Below, piece after piece: positions 15,163 to 23,121 of a stretch of 37,053 nt of DNA. Made by a program: the position numbers and the translations under genes. The notes under the pieces are model-generated. The model was not told where the DNA came from and did no database searches. It worked only from the letters and a program-made list of their open reading frames with translations. Origin of the DNA: an uncultured bacterium (GTDB lineage: Bacteria; Verrucomicrobiota; Kiritimatiellia; CAIKKV01; CAITUY01); assembly GCA_903908715.1 (NCBI GenBank), contig CAIVSY010000021.1, positions 1 to 37,053 of the forward strand, in the 5' to 3' direction. Every line of letters starts with the position of its first letter. The first letter of the stretch is position 1.

Positions 15163-16512
15163 TTAGCGCCGCGCGCGCAAACGCCCCTTGGTCAGGAACC
15201 CGTCATAGTGCCGCATCAGCAGGTGCGATTCCACTTGGCGCATAGTGTCCAGCATGACCCCGACGACAATCAGCAGGCTCGTTCCCCCGAAGAATGAAGA
15301 CACCAACCATGGCACACTGAACTGCCGGTTCATCACCGTTGGAATCACAGCGATAATCGTCAGGAACAAGGCTCCCGCTAATGTGATCTTCGTCATGGTC
15401 GAATCCAGAAACTCCGCTGTCGGACGCCCCGGACGAATTCCCGGAACATAGCCGCCGTACTTCTTCAGATCATCCGCGATCTGGACAGGATTAAACTGGG
15501 TCGCCACCCAGAAGTACGAGAAGAACAGGATCATGATCCCGTAAAGGATCATGTAGATGCCCGTATCCATGGTCAAGGCGTCGGCCATCCGCTGCGCGAA
15601 ACCGGCCGGAATCCGCCGAAGAATGACCGCAGGGAACATCAGGATGGATTGCGCAAAAATAATCGGCATGACACCCGAATAATTCACCCGTAGCGGCATA
15701 TACGTGCTTTGCCCGCCATACACCTTGCGCCCCACCACACGTTTGGCATACTGGATAGGGATCTTCCTCTGTCCCTGCGTCAAGGCAATGGTGCCCGCCA
15801 CCACGAGGAACAACATCACCAGCAGACCGACCAGATAGAACGGAGAGAACTGCCTCGTCCCGTCCTCGGTCGCCTTGAACATGTGTGTCATCGCCAGGGC
15901 AGCCGCCGGCAACCGGCTCACAATACCCTCCGTGATGATAAGCGATATGCCGTTCCCGATGCCTCGCTGCGTGATCTGCTCGCCAAGCCACATGATCAGC
16001 ATCGTCCCGGTCGTCGTCGTCAGAATCGTCATCAACCGGAACCCCCAACCGGGATTCATTACAATCTGTCGCGAAATCCCAAGAGCTTCCGGATGTTCCA
16101 ATGTGCGGGCCAAGGCATACCCCTGCACCAAGCACAGCAGGACGGTCAGATACCGGGCATACTGCGTAATCTTCTGCCGCCCCGCATCCCCCTCCTTCGC
16201 CAGCCGCCCCAACGAAGGAATGATCGCCGTTAGGAGTTGGAGGATGATCGAGGCGCTGATATACGGCATGATTCCCAGAGCACCCACGGCGCAATTGCTC
16301 ATCGCGCCACCGCTGAACATGTCGATCAAGCCCAGAAGCCCTCCGCCGACGCGGCTCTGGATGTCATGGATGACCTCCTGCAGGGCCACCGCATCCACCC
16401 CGGGCGTCGGAACATTGGCCACAAGCCGGCAAACGAAAATCAGGCCCATGGTGAAAAGAATCCGGGCCCTCAATTCCGGGATCTTGAAACTATTCGCGAA
16501 TGCCGAAAGCAT
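15163..16512 (-). CDS. secY: preprotein translocase subunit SecY
   Basis: SecY is the ten-helix channel of the Sec translocon in the inner membrane. The product is 449 residues from the ATG at 16512 (MLSAFANSFKIPELR), the normal SecY start; the frame stays open a further 12 codons upstream, into the rplO gene. Recognisable parts are the plug and helix 2 region GGLLGLIDMFSGGAMSNCAVGALG in its expected place (about 56-79), the GTMLIMWLGEQITQRGIGNG segment (residues about 170-189), the cytoplasmic loop with QGQRKIPIQYAKR, and the C-terminal GGTSLLIVVGVMLDT helix. It follows rplO by 11 nt. Confidence 0.98.
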   Translation of the reverse strand: MLSAFANSFKIPELRARILFTMGLIFVCRLVANVPTPGVDAVALQEVIHDIQSRVGGGLLGLIDMFSGGAMSNCAVGALGIMPYISASIILQLLTAIIPSLGRLAKEGDAGRQKITQYARYLTVLLCLVQGYALARTLEHPEALGISRQIVMNPGWGFRLMTILTTTTGTMLIMWLGEQITQRGIGNGISLIITEGIVSRLPAAALAMTHMFKATEDGTRQFSPFYLVGLLVMLFLVVAGTIALTQGQRKIPIQYAKRVVGRKVYGGQSTYMPLRVNYSGVMPIIFAQSILMFPAVILRRIPAGFAQRMADALTMDTGIYMILYGIMILFFSYFWVATQFNPVQIADDLKKYGGYVPGIRPGRPTAEFLDSTMTKITLAGALFLTIIAVIPTVMNRQFSVPWLVSSFFGGTSLLIVVGVMLDTMRQVESHLLMRHYDGFLTKGRLRARR

Positions 16513-16523
16513 GACCAACCGCC

Positions 16524-16973
16524 TTACGCCTGGTTGACAATTTCGCAACGGCCACCGGCCGCTTCAATCTTGGACTTGGCCTCGGCGCTGAACGCGTGCG
16601 CTTTGACGACCAACTTCTTGCCCAAGGATCCGCTACCCAGGATCTTGACCCCATCGAGCGTGCCCTTTGCCAGCCCAAACTTCTTCAGGACTTCCGGTGT
16701 GACCTCCATGCCGTTCTCAAACACCTCGAGGGCCGATACATTGACCGGAACATACTCCCGCCGGCTGATATTCTTAAATCCGCGCTTGGGCAGGCGTCGG
16801 ATCAGGCGCATCTGTCCGCCTTCAAAACCGGCCTTATGCTTGTGCCCCGAACGCGCGTATTGCCCCTTGTGCCCGCGCCCCGCCGTCTTGCCCAGTCCGG
16901 ACGCCATGCCGCGCCCAAGTCGCTTCTTGGTCTTCCGCGCACCCGGCGTATTTTTCAACGTATGCAGATTCAT
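16524..16973 (-). CDS. rplO: 50S ribosomal protein L15
   Basis: L15 is a late-assembly protein with a long basic N-terminal extension threading into 23S rRNA. The product is 149 residues. It starts MNLHTLKNTPGARKTKKRLGRG, followed by the glycine/lysine-rich stretch with GKTAGRGHKGQYARSGHK and a folded C-terminal half ending VNQA. It directly follows rpsE: only 31 nt lie between, so the rpmD (L30) gene that normally sits here is missing. Confidence 0.98.
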   Translation of the reverse strand: MNLHTLKNTPGARKTKKRLGRGMASGLGKTAGRGHKGQYARSGHKHKAGFEGGQMRLIRRLPKRGFKNISRREYVPVNVSALEVFENGMEVTPEVLKKFGLAKGTLDGVKILGSGSLGKKLVVKAHAFSAEAKSKIEAAGGRCEIVNQA

Positions 16974-17004
16974 AACATCCCATCCCCATTCTCAAAGCGT
17001 CCGC

Positions 17005-17514
17005 CTACACGCGGGACGCAGAAATTTGCTCATACGAACGCAACTGCTGCAACGCATCCACGGTCGCCTTGACCACATTCACCTTGTTGCCGCTGCCCAG
17101 CGATTTCCCGAGCACATCATGGACACCCGCCAGCTCCAGGACCGCACGCATACCGCCGCCGGCAATCACGCCTGTACCTTCGGATGCCGGCTTGAGCATG
17201 ACACGTCCACCGTCACACTGCCCCGTTACCTCGTGCGGAATCGTCCGATCCTTGAGGGTAACCGGGAACATGTTTCTGCGGGCCACATCGCCCCCCTTAC
17301 GAATCGCATCCGCCACCTCATTGGCCTTGCCGAATCCGTAACCAACCATTCCGCGCCGGTTGCCCACAACCACGATCGCGCTGAAGCTGAACCGGCGGCC
17401 GCCCTTGACCACCTTTGCACAGCGATTCACAAACACCACGCGCTCCTCTACGTCGGAAGACGCCGTGGTGTCAGCCTCTGTTCGTCCTCTTGTCACTGCA
17501 GTCTGATCTTTCAT
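17005..17514 (-). CDS. rpsE: 30S ribosomal protein S5
   Basis: S5 works with S4 at the mRNA entry site and affects decoding accuracy. The product is 169 residues. The first 20 or so residues are polar and variable. The double-stranded-RNA-binding-like domain follows ([19 protein letters not shown], then [20 protein letters not shown]), then the C-terminal alpha/beta domain with [24 protein letters not shown] in its normal position. Spacing to rplR is 12 nt. Confidence 0.98.
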   Translation of the reverse strand: MKDQTAVTRGRTEADTTASSDVEERVVFVNRCAKVVKGGRRFSFSAIVVVGNRRGMVGYGFGKANEVADAIRKGGDVARRNMFPVTLKDRTIPHEVTGQCDGGRVMLKPASEGTGVIAGGGMRAVLELAGVHDVLGKSLGSGNKVNVVKATVDALQQLRSYEQISASRV

Positions 17515-17526
17515 AGATTGTCGGGC

Positions 17527-17880
17527 CTAAAACTTGAACCCCGCCTCACGTACCGCATCCGCTATCGCCTTGACCCGGCCATGATACTTGAACCCGCCGC
17601 GATCAAATACAACTTCACGAATCCCGATCTTCCGGGCCAATTCCGCCACACGCTGGCCAATCGCCTTGGCCCCTTCCAGATTCTTGTGTCCGGCTCCATC
17701 CTTCCCAGCCGATGAAACCATCAGCAGGGTCTTGGATGCCTCATCATCCACCAACTGCGCATAGATGTGCTTATTTGACATCATCACGCTCAGCCGCGGC
17801 TTATCCGCCGTCCCGCGAATGGCACGACGCACACGCTCATGCCGCCGCTGCCTTCCGATTTTCCTGTCCACTGTCTTCAT
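17527..17880 (-). CDS. rplR: 50S ribosomal protein L18
   Basis: L18 binds 5S rRNA with L5 in the central protuberance. The product is 117 residues, the normal size. Recognisable parts are the basic N terminus (RKIGRQRRHERVRRAIRGT), RLSVMMSNKHIYAQLVDDE, and the C-terminal VVFDRGGFKYHGRVKAIADAVREAGFKF in place. It lies 3 nt after rplF. Confidence 0.98.
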   Translation of the reverse strand: MKTVDRKIGRQRRHERVRRAIRGTADKPRLSVMMSNKHIYAQLVDDEASKTLLMVSSAGKDGAGHKNLEGAKAIGQRVAELARKIGIREVVFDRGGFKYHGRVKAIADAVREAGFKF

Positions 17881-17883
17881 AGG

Positions 17884-18417
17884 TTAGGCCACCGTCTTCC
17901 CGGCCTTGCGCCGTACATGTTCACCCTTGTACCGGATCCCCTTGCCCTTGTAGGGCTCCGGAGGATACGAGGCGCGAATCCGCGCCGCCACATCACCCAC
18001 CTGCTGCTTATCGGGCCCGCTCACGGTAATGACGCTCTCCTTGACCGCAAGCGATATCCCCTTGGCTGCCACAAACTCCACGGGATGGGAATATCCGATC
18101 GTCAACGTCAATTTCCCGCCCTGCACCGCTGCACGGAAACCTACTCCCTGCAACTCAAGCTCCACTTGGTAACCCTTGGAAACCCCTTCCAGCATGTTGG
18201 CAACCAGGCTCCGCGCCAACCCGTGCAAACCGCTGCTGTTCACCACAGCCGCATCCGCCGCAACGTGCACACTGCCGTCCTTCACCGCAGCCTGGACCGC
18301 CGCCGGAAGTTCCATCGTCAATTCGCCCTTGGGCCCCTTTGCCGAAACCCGACGACCATCCACTTGTAGGGTCACCCCGGCAGGAATCACCACCGGTTTT
18401 TTGCCGATTCTTGACAT
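17884..18417 (-). CDS. rplF: 50S ribosomal protein L6
   Basis: L6 lies at the base of the L7/L12 stalk near the factor-binding site. The product is 177 residues with the two related domains of the family. It begins MSRIGKKPVVIPAGVTL and ends in the conserved YKGKGIRYKGEHVRRKAGKT segment. AGGGG sits upstream of the ATG. A tandem AAACAGG lies just before it, and the 79-nt gap to rpsH contains a hairpin. Confidence 0.98.
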   Translation of the reverse strand: MSRIGKKPVVIPAGVTLQVDGRRVSAKGPKGELTMELPAAVQAAVKDGSVHVAADAAVVNSSGLHGLARSLVANMLEGVSKGYQVELELQGVGFRAAVQGGKLTLTIGYSHPVEFVAAKGISLAVKESVITVSGPDKQQVGDVAARIRASYPPEPYKGKGIRYKGEHVRRKAGKTVA

Positions 18418-18443
18418 TCTCGTCCCCTGTTTACACCTGTTTC

Positions 18444-18468
18444 AACCCGGGACTTAACACCCCAGGTT
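18444..18468 (-). promoter_or_regulatory. RNA hairpin in the rpsH-rplF junction
   Basis: Minus-strand AACCTGGG (18468-18461) pairs with CCCGGGTT (18451-18444), eight pairs including one G-T, around a 9-nt loop. No T tract follows, so it is not a terminator. Two AAACAGG copies follow, the second overlapping the rplF ribosome site. In E. coli S8 represses the spc operon through an mRNA hairpin, but there the site lies at rplE; any link here is speculation. Confidence 0.35.
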
Positions 18469-18496
18469 CAGCTTCCACCCACTGGCTGGCCCGCGC

Positions 18497-18895
18497 CTAC
18501 CAGACTTGGCAAAGCACCTCTCCTCCAACGCGCTTCTCACGCGCTTCCCTGTCCGACATCACACCCTGCGGTGTGCTCAAAATCGCCAAGCCCATTCCGC
18601 CGAGCACCCGCGGGATCTTGTCGAACCCCACGTAACGGCGCAACCCGGGCCGGCTGATCCGCCGCAAACCCTTGATGACGGGTTTACGGTCCGCCGCGTA
18701 TTTCAAGGTCACCTGCAGCGTCTTCCTTCCGCCCTCGGCTTCAACGACGCAGTCCCGTATATAGCCTTCCCTCTTCAGGATCGCGGCAATCTCGTTCTTC
18801 ATCACTGAATGCTCGATCTCAGCCATCTTGGCCCCTGAGGACGAAGCATTCCGGATGCGATTCAACATGTCACTAATTGGATCCGACAAACTCAT
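18497..18895 (-). CDS. rpsH: 30S ribosomal protein S8
   Basis: S8 binds the central domain of 16S rRNA and is a known autoregulator of spc operons. The product is 132 residues. It begins with SLSDPISDMLNRIRNASSSG and ends with GLAILSTPQGVMSDREAREK, then GGEVLCQVW, all typical. It lies 12 nt after rpsN. Confidence 0.98.
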   Translation of the reverse strand: MSLSDPISDMLNRIRNASSSGAKMAEIEHSVMKNEIAAILKREGYIRDCVVEAEGGRKTLQVTLKYAADRKPVIKGLRRISRPGLRRYVGFDKIPRVLGGMGLAILSTPQGVMSDREAREKRVGGEVLCQVW

Positions 18896-18907
18896 AGGCT
18901 CTCCATT

Positions 18908-19093
18908 TCACCAGCTCGCCTTGATCACACCGGGAATCAGTCCGTTCAGCGCCAGCTCCCGGAAACAAATGCGGCAGATCTGAAATTTTCGCATGTAAGC
19001 ATGTCTTCTTCCACAGCGCTTGCAGCGGTTATAACGGCGCGAACTGAACTTCGGCTCGCGGCTCGCCTTGACTTCCTGTGATATCTTGGCCAA
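18908..19093 (-). CDS. rpsN: 30S ribosomal protein S14, zinc-binding short form, TTG start
   Basis: S14 is part of the 30S head near the A site. From the TTG at 19093 the protein is 61 residues, exactly the size of the short type-Z S14. Four zinc cysteines are present at C24, C27, C40 and C43 (RCKRC and QICRIC contexts), and the end is [17 protein letters not shown] lies eight bases before the TTG. The upstream open frame to 19198 overlaps rplE and has no family match, so the TTG start is preferred. Confidence 0.95.
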   Translation of the reverse strand: MAKISQEVKASREPKFSSRRYNRCKRCGRRHAYMRKFQICRICFRELALNGLIPGVIKASW

Positions 19094-19115
19094 ACTTGTT
19101 TCCTCCTGAAGTGAT

Positions 19116-19661
19116 CTACTTCTGCGACTTCGCAAACGGAATCCCCAGCAGCGCAAGCAACTCGCGCGCCTGTTCATCCGTTTGCGCCGACGTGACAACC
19201 GTCACGTTCATTCCCTGAACCTTCTTGACCTTGTCCGGATCGATCTCCGGAAAAATCGTCTGCTCCATCAGGCCAAACGTATAACTCCCGCGTCCGTCAA
19301 ACCCCTTGGGGCTCAGTCCGCGGAAGTCGCGGATACGGGGCAACGTCGCATGAATCAGGCGCTCGAGGAACTCGAACATCCTGGAACCGCGTAACGTAAC
19401 CTTGGCTCCAACCGGCATCCCCTTGCGCAGCTTGAAATTGGAAATACTCTTCCGCGCCTTGGTAATGACCGGACGCTGACCGGTAATCGCCGCAAGATCC
19501 TCAGCAACCGCCTTGATCATGTCCTTGTCCATGGAGGAATTAAACCCCATGTTCAACGTCACCTTCAGCAACCGGGGCGTCTGCATAACGTTCTTGCACC
19601 CCAGCGACTTCATCAGCGCCGGAACAATCTCCTTCTTGTACTTCTCCTTGAGTCCCGTCAT
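19116..19661 (-). CDS. rplE: 50S ribosomal protein L5
   Basis: L5 binds 5S rRNA and forms bridge B1b to the small subunit. The product is 181 residues. Signatures include [30 protein letters not shown] in place around residue 60, the [12 protein letters not shown] loop and the C-terminal half with [21 protein letters not shown]. The spacing to rplX is 8 nt. Confidence 0.98.
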   Translation of the reverse strand: MTGLKEKYKKEIVPALMKSLGCKNVMQTPRLLKVTLNMGFNSSMDKDMIKAVAEDLAAITGQRPVITKARKSISNFKLRKGMPVGAKVTLRGSRMFEFLERLIHATLPRIRDFRGLSPKGFDGRGSYTFGLMEQTIFPEIDPDKVKKVQGMNVTVVTSAQTDEQARELLALLGIPFAKSQK

Positions 19662-19669
19662 AAGCCACC

Positions 19670-19981
19670 TTAAACTTCAACCGACTGTCCGCACCGTTTG
19701 CATTTCCGAACACGCGTGCCACCCTCAAGACTACGCTTGACGCGCACACCCTTCTTGCATTGCGCACAGAACACCATCAGGTTCGATACAGCAATCGCCG
19801 CTTCCTTCTTGATAATCCCTCCCTTGGGATTGTCCTGCGACTTCTTCAGGTGCTTGGTCACAAGGTTGACGCCCTCAACCACGGCCCGCTCCCCACCGGC
19901 CAACACCTGCAGGATCTTCCCCTGCTTGCCGCGATCCCGTCCGCGCAATACCACCACATTGTCATTTCTACGAATATTCAT
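19670..19981 (-). CDS. rplX: 50S ribosomal protein L24 with C-terminal zinc ribbon
   Basis: L24 starts 50S assembly and sits by the exit tunnel. The product is 103 residues. The KOW motif lies near the start (RRNDNVVVLRGRDRGKQGKI). The C-terminal third has two CxxC pairs, C72/C75 and C94/C97, which look like a small zinc ribbon, seen in many bacterial L24 proteins but not in E. coli. It lies between rplN (10-nt gap) and rplE (8-nt gap). Confidence 0.97.
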   Translation of the reverse strand: MNIRRNDNVVVLRGRDRGKQGKILQVLAGGERAVVEGVNLVTKHLKKSQDNPKGGIIKKEAAIAVSNLMVFCAQCKKGVRVKRSLEGGTRVRKCKRCGQSVEV

Positions 19982-19991
19982 GCTATCCTCA

Positions 19992-20357
19992 TCACAGCAC
20001 TTCGGGCGCCAGCGATATGATCTTCATGTAGTTCTTTTCACGTAGCTCACGGGCAACCGGCCCGAAAATGCGTGTCCCGAGCGGATTAAGCTTCTCATCC
20101 ACCAGGACAACCGCGTTGTTGTCAAACCGCACCGTCGAACCATCCGGGCGCCGGATCGGCTGCTTTGTGCGGACAATGATTCCGCGGCAGACCTGCCCCT
20201 TCTTGACCATCCCGGTCGGTTGCGCTTCCTTGACGGCCACGCGAATCACATCCCCGATGTGCGCATAGCGCTTCCTCTGCCCGATCAACCGGAAACATCG
20301 CGCCCTGCGCGCACCCGTGTTGTCCGCCACCTCAAGATCTGTTTCTTCCTGGATCAT
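19992..20357 (-). CDS. rplN: 50S ribosomal protein L14
   Basis: L14 forms intersubunit bridges B5 and B8 and is the binding site of RsfS. The product is 121 residues, the near-invariant family length. It begins [21 protein letters not shown] and includes [33 protein letters not shown] and the end [11 protein letters not shown]. It follows rpsQ by 15 nt. Confidence 0.98.
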   Translation of the reverse strand: MIQEETDLEVADNTGARRARCFRLIGQRKRYAHIGDVIRVAVKEAQPTGMVKKGQVCRGIIVRTKQPIRRPDGSTVRFDNNAVVLVDEKLNPLGTRIFGPVARELREKNYMKIISLAPEVL

Positions 20358-20372
20358 GGTCAGTCTTCCATG

Positions 20373-20651
20373 TTATTGGGCCGCCGCCTTGGACAGGATC
20401 TGAACCAGCCTCCAACGCTTCAGCTTGCTCAGCGGACGCGTCTCGCAGATCTCAACCTTGTCCCCCACCTTGGCCTCGTTTTTCTCGTCATGCGCATGGT
20501 ACTTCTTGAACTGCCGCATCTCCTTGCCGTACAGGGGATGCCGCCTCTTCAGTTCCACGCGCACCACAATCGTCTTCTGCATGGCATCGCTTACAACGAC
20601 ACCTGTGCGCCGTTTCCGAATCCCGCGCTTGATTTCCGTTTCTTCCGTCAT
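20373..20651 (-). CDS. rpsQ: 30S ribosomal protein S17
   Basis: S17 binds the 5' and central domains of 16S rRNA early in assembly. From the ATG at 20651 the protein is 92 residues, a normal size. It contains [42 protein letters not shown] and [19 protein letters not shown] in the expected order, and the tail ends SKAAAQ. The frame extends upstream inside rpmC without family content, so the shorter start is used. Only 2 nt separate it from the rpmC stop. Confidence 0.97.
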   Translation of the reverse strand: MTEETEIKRGIRKRRTGVVVSDAMQKTIVVRVELKRRHPLYGKEMRQFKKYHAHDEKNEAKVGDKVEICETRPLSKLKRWRLVQILSKAAAQ

Positions 20652-20653
20652 GC

Positions 20654-20851
20654 TCAACCCCGCTGCCTCTGCTGCTCCCGTGCAATTGTCCTGGCCCTGG
20701 CAATGTCCCTCCGCAGACTCCGGATCCGGGACGGCTGCTCTACCTGGCTCGCCGACTTGCGAATGTTCAGCGCACGCAGCTCCCGCTGCATGTCCGCACA
20801 CTGCTGTTCAATTTCCACTGCGCTCAATTCTCTCAATTTCGCGGCCTTCAT
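20654..20851 (-). CDS. rpmC: 50S ribosomal protein L29
   Basis: L29 lies at the exit tunnel and helps form the docking site for SRP and trigger factor. From the ATG at 20851 the product is 65 residues with the two-helix coiled hairpin: [17 protein letters not shown], then [21 protein letters not shown] and [17 protein letters not shown] three codons upstream is an alternative start; AAGGA lies 4 nt before that GTG and 13 nt before the ATG, so the exact start is uncertain. Confidence 0.93.
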   Translation of the reverse strand: MKAAKLRELSAVEIEQQCADMQRELRALNIRKSASQVEQPSRIRSLRRDIARARTIAREQQRQRG

Positions 20852-20888
20852 GGCTATCACCGCATCCTTCGCTATTTCCCAGCCCGTT

Positions 20889-21302
20889 TTACCGGTGCCG
20901 TTTAACAAACATCGTCCGGATCGGCAGTTTTGCCGCCGCCAGGCGCAACGACTCACGCGCCATCTGCTCCGGAACACCATCAATCTCAAACAGCATCGTC
21001 CCGGGCAGGATCACCGCCACCCAGAACTCCGGCGCGCCTTTCCCCTTGCCCTGACGGGTTTCCAACGGCTTCTTGCTCACCGGCTTGTCAGGAAAAATCC
21101 GCATCCAGACCTTGCCGCGACGCTTCATGTGGCGATTCATCGCCACACGACACGCCTCGATCTGGATCGCCTTGACCCATGCACGATCCAAGGCTTTCAA
21201 ACCGTATTCGCCAAAAGCCAGCGTGTTCCCCGTCTGCGCCACACCACGCCGGGTGCCGCGCTGCACCATGCGGTGCTTCACTCTCTTAGGCATAAGCGGC
21301 AT
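20889..21302 (-). CDS. rplP: 50S ribosomal protein L16
   Basis: L16 organises the A-site tRNA region of the 50S subunit. The product is 137 residues. It has [17 protein letters not shown] near the start, then [25 protein letters not shown] and [22 protein letters not shown] in their usual places. The ATG at 21302 is preferred over one three codons downstream because AAGGGG lies seven bases upstream of it. The start overlaps the end of rpsC by 17 nt, which implies coupled translation. Confidence 0.97.
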   Translation of the reverse strand: MPLMPKRVKHRMVQRGTRRGVAQTGNTLAFGEYGLKALDRAWVKAIQIEACRVAMNRHMKRRGKVWMRIFPDKPVSKKPLETRQGKGKGAPEFWVAVILPGTMLFEIDGVPEQMARESLRLAAAKLPIRTMFVKRHR

Positions 21303-21954
21303 TGGATCGTCCCCTTACTGCCTTTTCCGGCTCTTCCCTATCCTTGCAAATCCAAACCTTGACACCAATCTTACCCGCCGTCGTATGCGCTTCCGCGAAA
21401 CCGTATTCTATGTTCGCACGCAATGTATGCAACGGGATCGTGCCTTCCTTGTACCATTCCGTACGCGCCAGTTCGGCTCCACCCAGACGTCCCGCCACCT
21501 TGATGCGCACACCCTTCACGCCCAGATCCATTGCCATCTTGATGGAACGCTTCATGGCGCGGCGGAACGACACCCTCCGCTCCATCTGCACCGCCACGCT
21601 CTCGGCCACCAGTTGCGCATTCGTATCCGGATTCCGGATCTCGCGGATTTCCAGATAAACATCCTTGCCGCTCATCTTCGCAAGCTCTTCGCGGATGCGA
21701 TCCAGATCCTGCCCTTTCCGGCCAATCACAATCCCCGGACGCGCCGTGCAAATCGTCACGCGCACACGGTTGGCGTAGCGTTCAATGATAATGTCCGCCA
21801 CCGCAGCAGCCTCCAGGCGTTTCTTCACAAGATCGCGGATTTTTAGATCCTCGATCAACATCAGACCACAGGTCTTCTTGTCAGCAAACCAGCGCGATTT
21901 CCACGCCTTGCTAACGGCTACCCTGAGTCCGACAGGATTGGTTTTCTGTCCCAA
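21286..21954 (-). CDS. rpsC: 30S ribosomal protein S3, TTG start
   Basis: S3 is at the mRNA entry pore and, with S4 and S5, supports helicase activity. From the TTG at 21954 the protein is 222 residues and begins with the universal [11 protein letters not shown] start. AAGGAG lies seven bases upstream of the TTG. The KH domain motif [11 protein letters not shown] is at about residues 73-83, and the C-terminal domain includes [21 protein letters not shown]. Upstream frame to 21996 has no family content. A perfect small hairpin lies 22 nt before the start. Confidence 0.97.
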   Translation of the reverse strand: MGQKTNPVGLRVAVSKAWKSRWFADKKTCGLMLIEDLKIRDLVKKRLEAAAVADIIIERYANRVRVTICTARPGIVIGRKGQDLDRIREELAKMSGKDVYLEIREIRNPDTNAQLVAESVAVQMERRVSFRRAMKRSIKMAMDLGVKGVRIKVAGRLGGAELARTEWYKEGTIPLHTLRANIEYGFAEAHTTAGKIGVKVWICKDREEPEKAVRGRSNAAYA

Positions 21955-21975
21955 AACGTTGCTCCTTTCCAAATC

Positions 21976-21990
21976 GTCCGGATCCCGGAC
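21976..21990 (-). promoter_or_regulatory. perfect hairpin between rplV and rpsC
   Basis: GTCCGG and CCGGAC form a 6-bp perfect stem around a 3-nt loop, placed right after the rplV stop and before the AAGGAG and TTG start of rpsC. No T tract follows. It may mark a processing or translational control point; this is inferred. Confidence 0.4.
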
Positions 21991-21992
21991 CC

Positions 21993-22328
21993 TCACTCCT
22001 CATCCGTCAATACAACTGTAATGTGGCTCGTCCGTTTCCGGATTCGGCTCACCATGCCCCGCGAACGGGCCCAATATCGCTTCATCGCAGGCCCCTCACC
22101 AATCGTTGCCTGCTTAACCTTCAAATCATCCGCTGAAAGCTTCGCGTTGTTCTCCGCATTCGCCACAGCCGAACGAATCGTCTTCTCCAACTGGTTGGCC
22201 GCCTTGCGCTCGCTGAACTGGGCAATCTTCAAGGCCTCCGCAACCGGCAAACCCTGGATGGCCCGCGCCATGTCCCTCGCCTTGCGCGGCGACATCCTCA
22301 CATACTTTGTTACTGCTTTGACTTCCAT
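21993..22328 (-). CDS. rplV: 50S ribosomal protein L22
   Basis: L22 reaches into the exit tunnel with a long beta hairpin. The product is 111 residues. It begins MEVKAVTKYVRMSPRKARDMAR and has SERKAANQLEKTIRSAVANAENNAK in the middle; the hairpin tip segment holds AMKRYWARSRGMVSRIRKRTSHI. It is preceded by GGAG repeats that overlap the stop of the unknown gene 11 nt upstream, so its translation may depend on that gene. Confidence 0.98.
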   Translation of the reverse strand: MEVKAVTKYVRMSPRKARDMARAIQGLPVAEALKIAQFSERKAANQLEKTIRSAVANAENNAKLSADDLKVKQATIGEGPAMKRYWARSRGMVSRIRKRTSHITVVLTDEE

Positions 22329-22339
22329 TGCCTTCGCTC

Positions 22340-22828
22340 CTACTCCTTAGCGGCAGCCGCCAGAACCACCCGGTCTCCCGCCATCGGGAATTCCCTTCCT
22401 GCCCTGCTCACCACCGCACCGGCGATCCCTGCACGTACATCCACCAATCTCAGCCTGGCCACCAACTTTCCGCCACGCATGGCAGCCAGTTGCATACCCG
22501 GCCTCAACCCCTGCTTCCGCCCACCTTCCACAACGGCCATTCCAAGTCCTTCATTCACATCCAGGACACTGAACTCATCCTCACCAGCCACCGTGCCATC
22601 CCGCGACACGCCATCCCCGGCCGCCGTAAACTCAGCCCTGTCCCACTTCGCCCGCAGGGCATCCAGCTCCGCCTTCGCCGCAGCAAGCGAATCCGTCAGG
22701 CAGTCCACCTGCCCCTTTAATCGCTCAACTTCACCCGTCGCCTCATTCCCCTCCGCAAGAACCACGCCCGTCCAAAGCATGACCCCTGCCATCCACCCCC
22801 ATCCAGACGACTGGAACCAACCTGTCAT
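22340..22828 (-). CDS. unknown non-ribosomal protein inside the S10 operon (leader, coiled coil, beta domain)
   Basis: A 162-residue protein not recognised as any ribosomal or translation family. Residues about 11-25 are hydrophobic and end VLA before EG, like a signal peptide or anchor, but there is no basic residue in front. Residues 31-63 show a heptad pattern (VERLKGQVDCLTDSL, then AAKAELDALRAKW) that suggests a short coiled coil. Residues 86-158 look like a compact beta domain, with VLDVNEGLGMAVVEGG, GLRPGMQLAAMRGGKL, VARLRLVDVRAGIAGAVV and AGDRVVL. This pattern recalls C-terminal domains found in envelope proteins with coiled coils, but that is inference. The ATG at 22828 has GAGGG directly against it, too close to be ideal; an ATG at codon 13 with GGGGGTGG before it is possible. 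Gaps of 5 nt to rpsS and 11 nt to rplV make it an integral operon member. Confidence 0.85.
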   Translation of the reverse strand: MTGWFQSSGWGWMAGVMLWTGVVLAEGNEATGEVERLKGQVDCLTDSLAAAKAELDALRAKWDRAEFTAAGDGVSRDGTVAGEDEFSVLDVNEGLGMAVVEGGRKQGLRPGMQLAAMRGGKLVARLRLVDVRAGIAGAVVSRAGREFPMAGDRVVLAAAAKE

Positions 22829-22833
22829 CCCTC

Positions 22834-23118
22834 TTACTTCAAAGCCACCGTCTTGTCCGTATGCACACCATGCTTACGGAAAATCCGCGTGGGCGCGAAC
22901 TCGCCCAGCCGATGTCCAACCATGTGCTCCGATATGTATACCGGTATGTGCTGCTTGCCGTTGTGCACAGCCACCGTGTGACCGACAAACTCCGGCACAA
23001 TCATCGAGCGGCGGGACCACGTCTTCACGACGCGCTTCTCCCCAGCCCGGTTCATCTTCTCTATCCGCTGTAACAGCCGATCCTCGACGTACGGCCCCTT
23101 TTTAAGTGAACGGCCCAT
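22834..23118 (-). CDS. rpsS: 30S ribosomal protein S19
   Basis: S19 is in the 30S head with S13, near the A-site tRNA. The product is 94 residues. It begins [21 protein letters not shown] and contains [24 protein letters not shown] and the [11 protein letters not shown] loop, all standard. It follows rplB by 3 nt and is followed, unusually, by the unknown gene rather than directly by rplV. Confidence 0.98.
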   Translation of the reverse strand: MGRSLKKGPYVEDRLLQRIEKMNRAGEKRVVKTWSRRSMIVPEFVGHTVAVHNGKQHIPVYISEHMVGHRLGEFAPTRIFRKHGVHTDKTVALK

Positions 23119-23121
23119 GGT

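Noticed and set aside
16974..17004. rpmD (L30) hidden between rpsE and rplO
   Set aside because: Only 31 nt separate the two genes; no room for a 60-residue protein in any frame.
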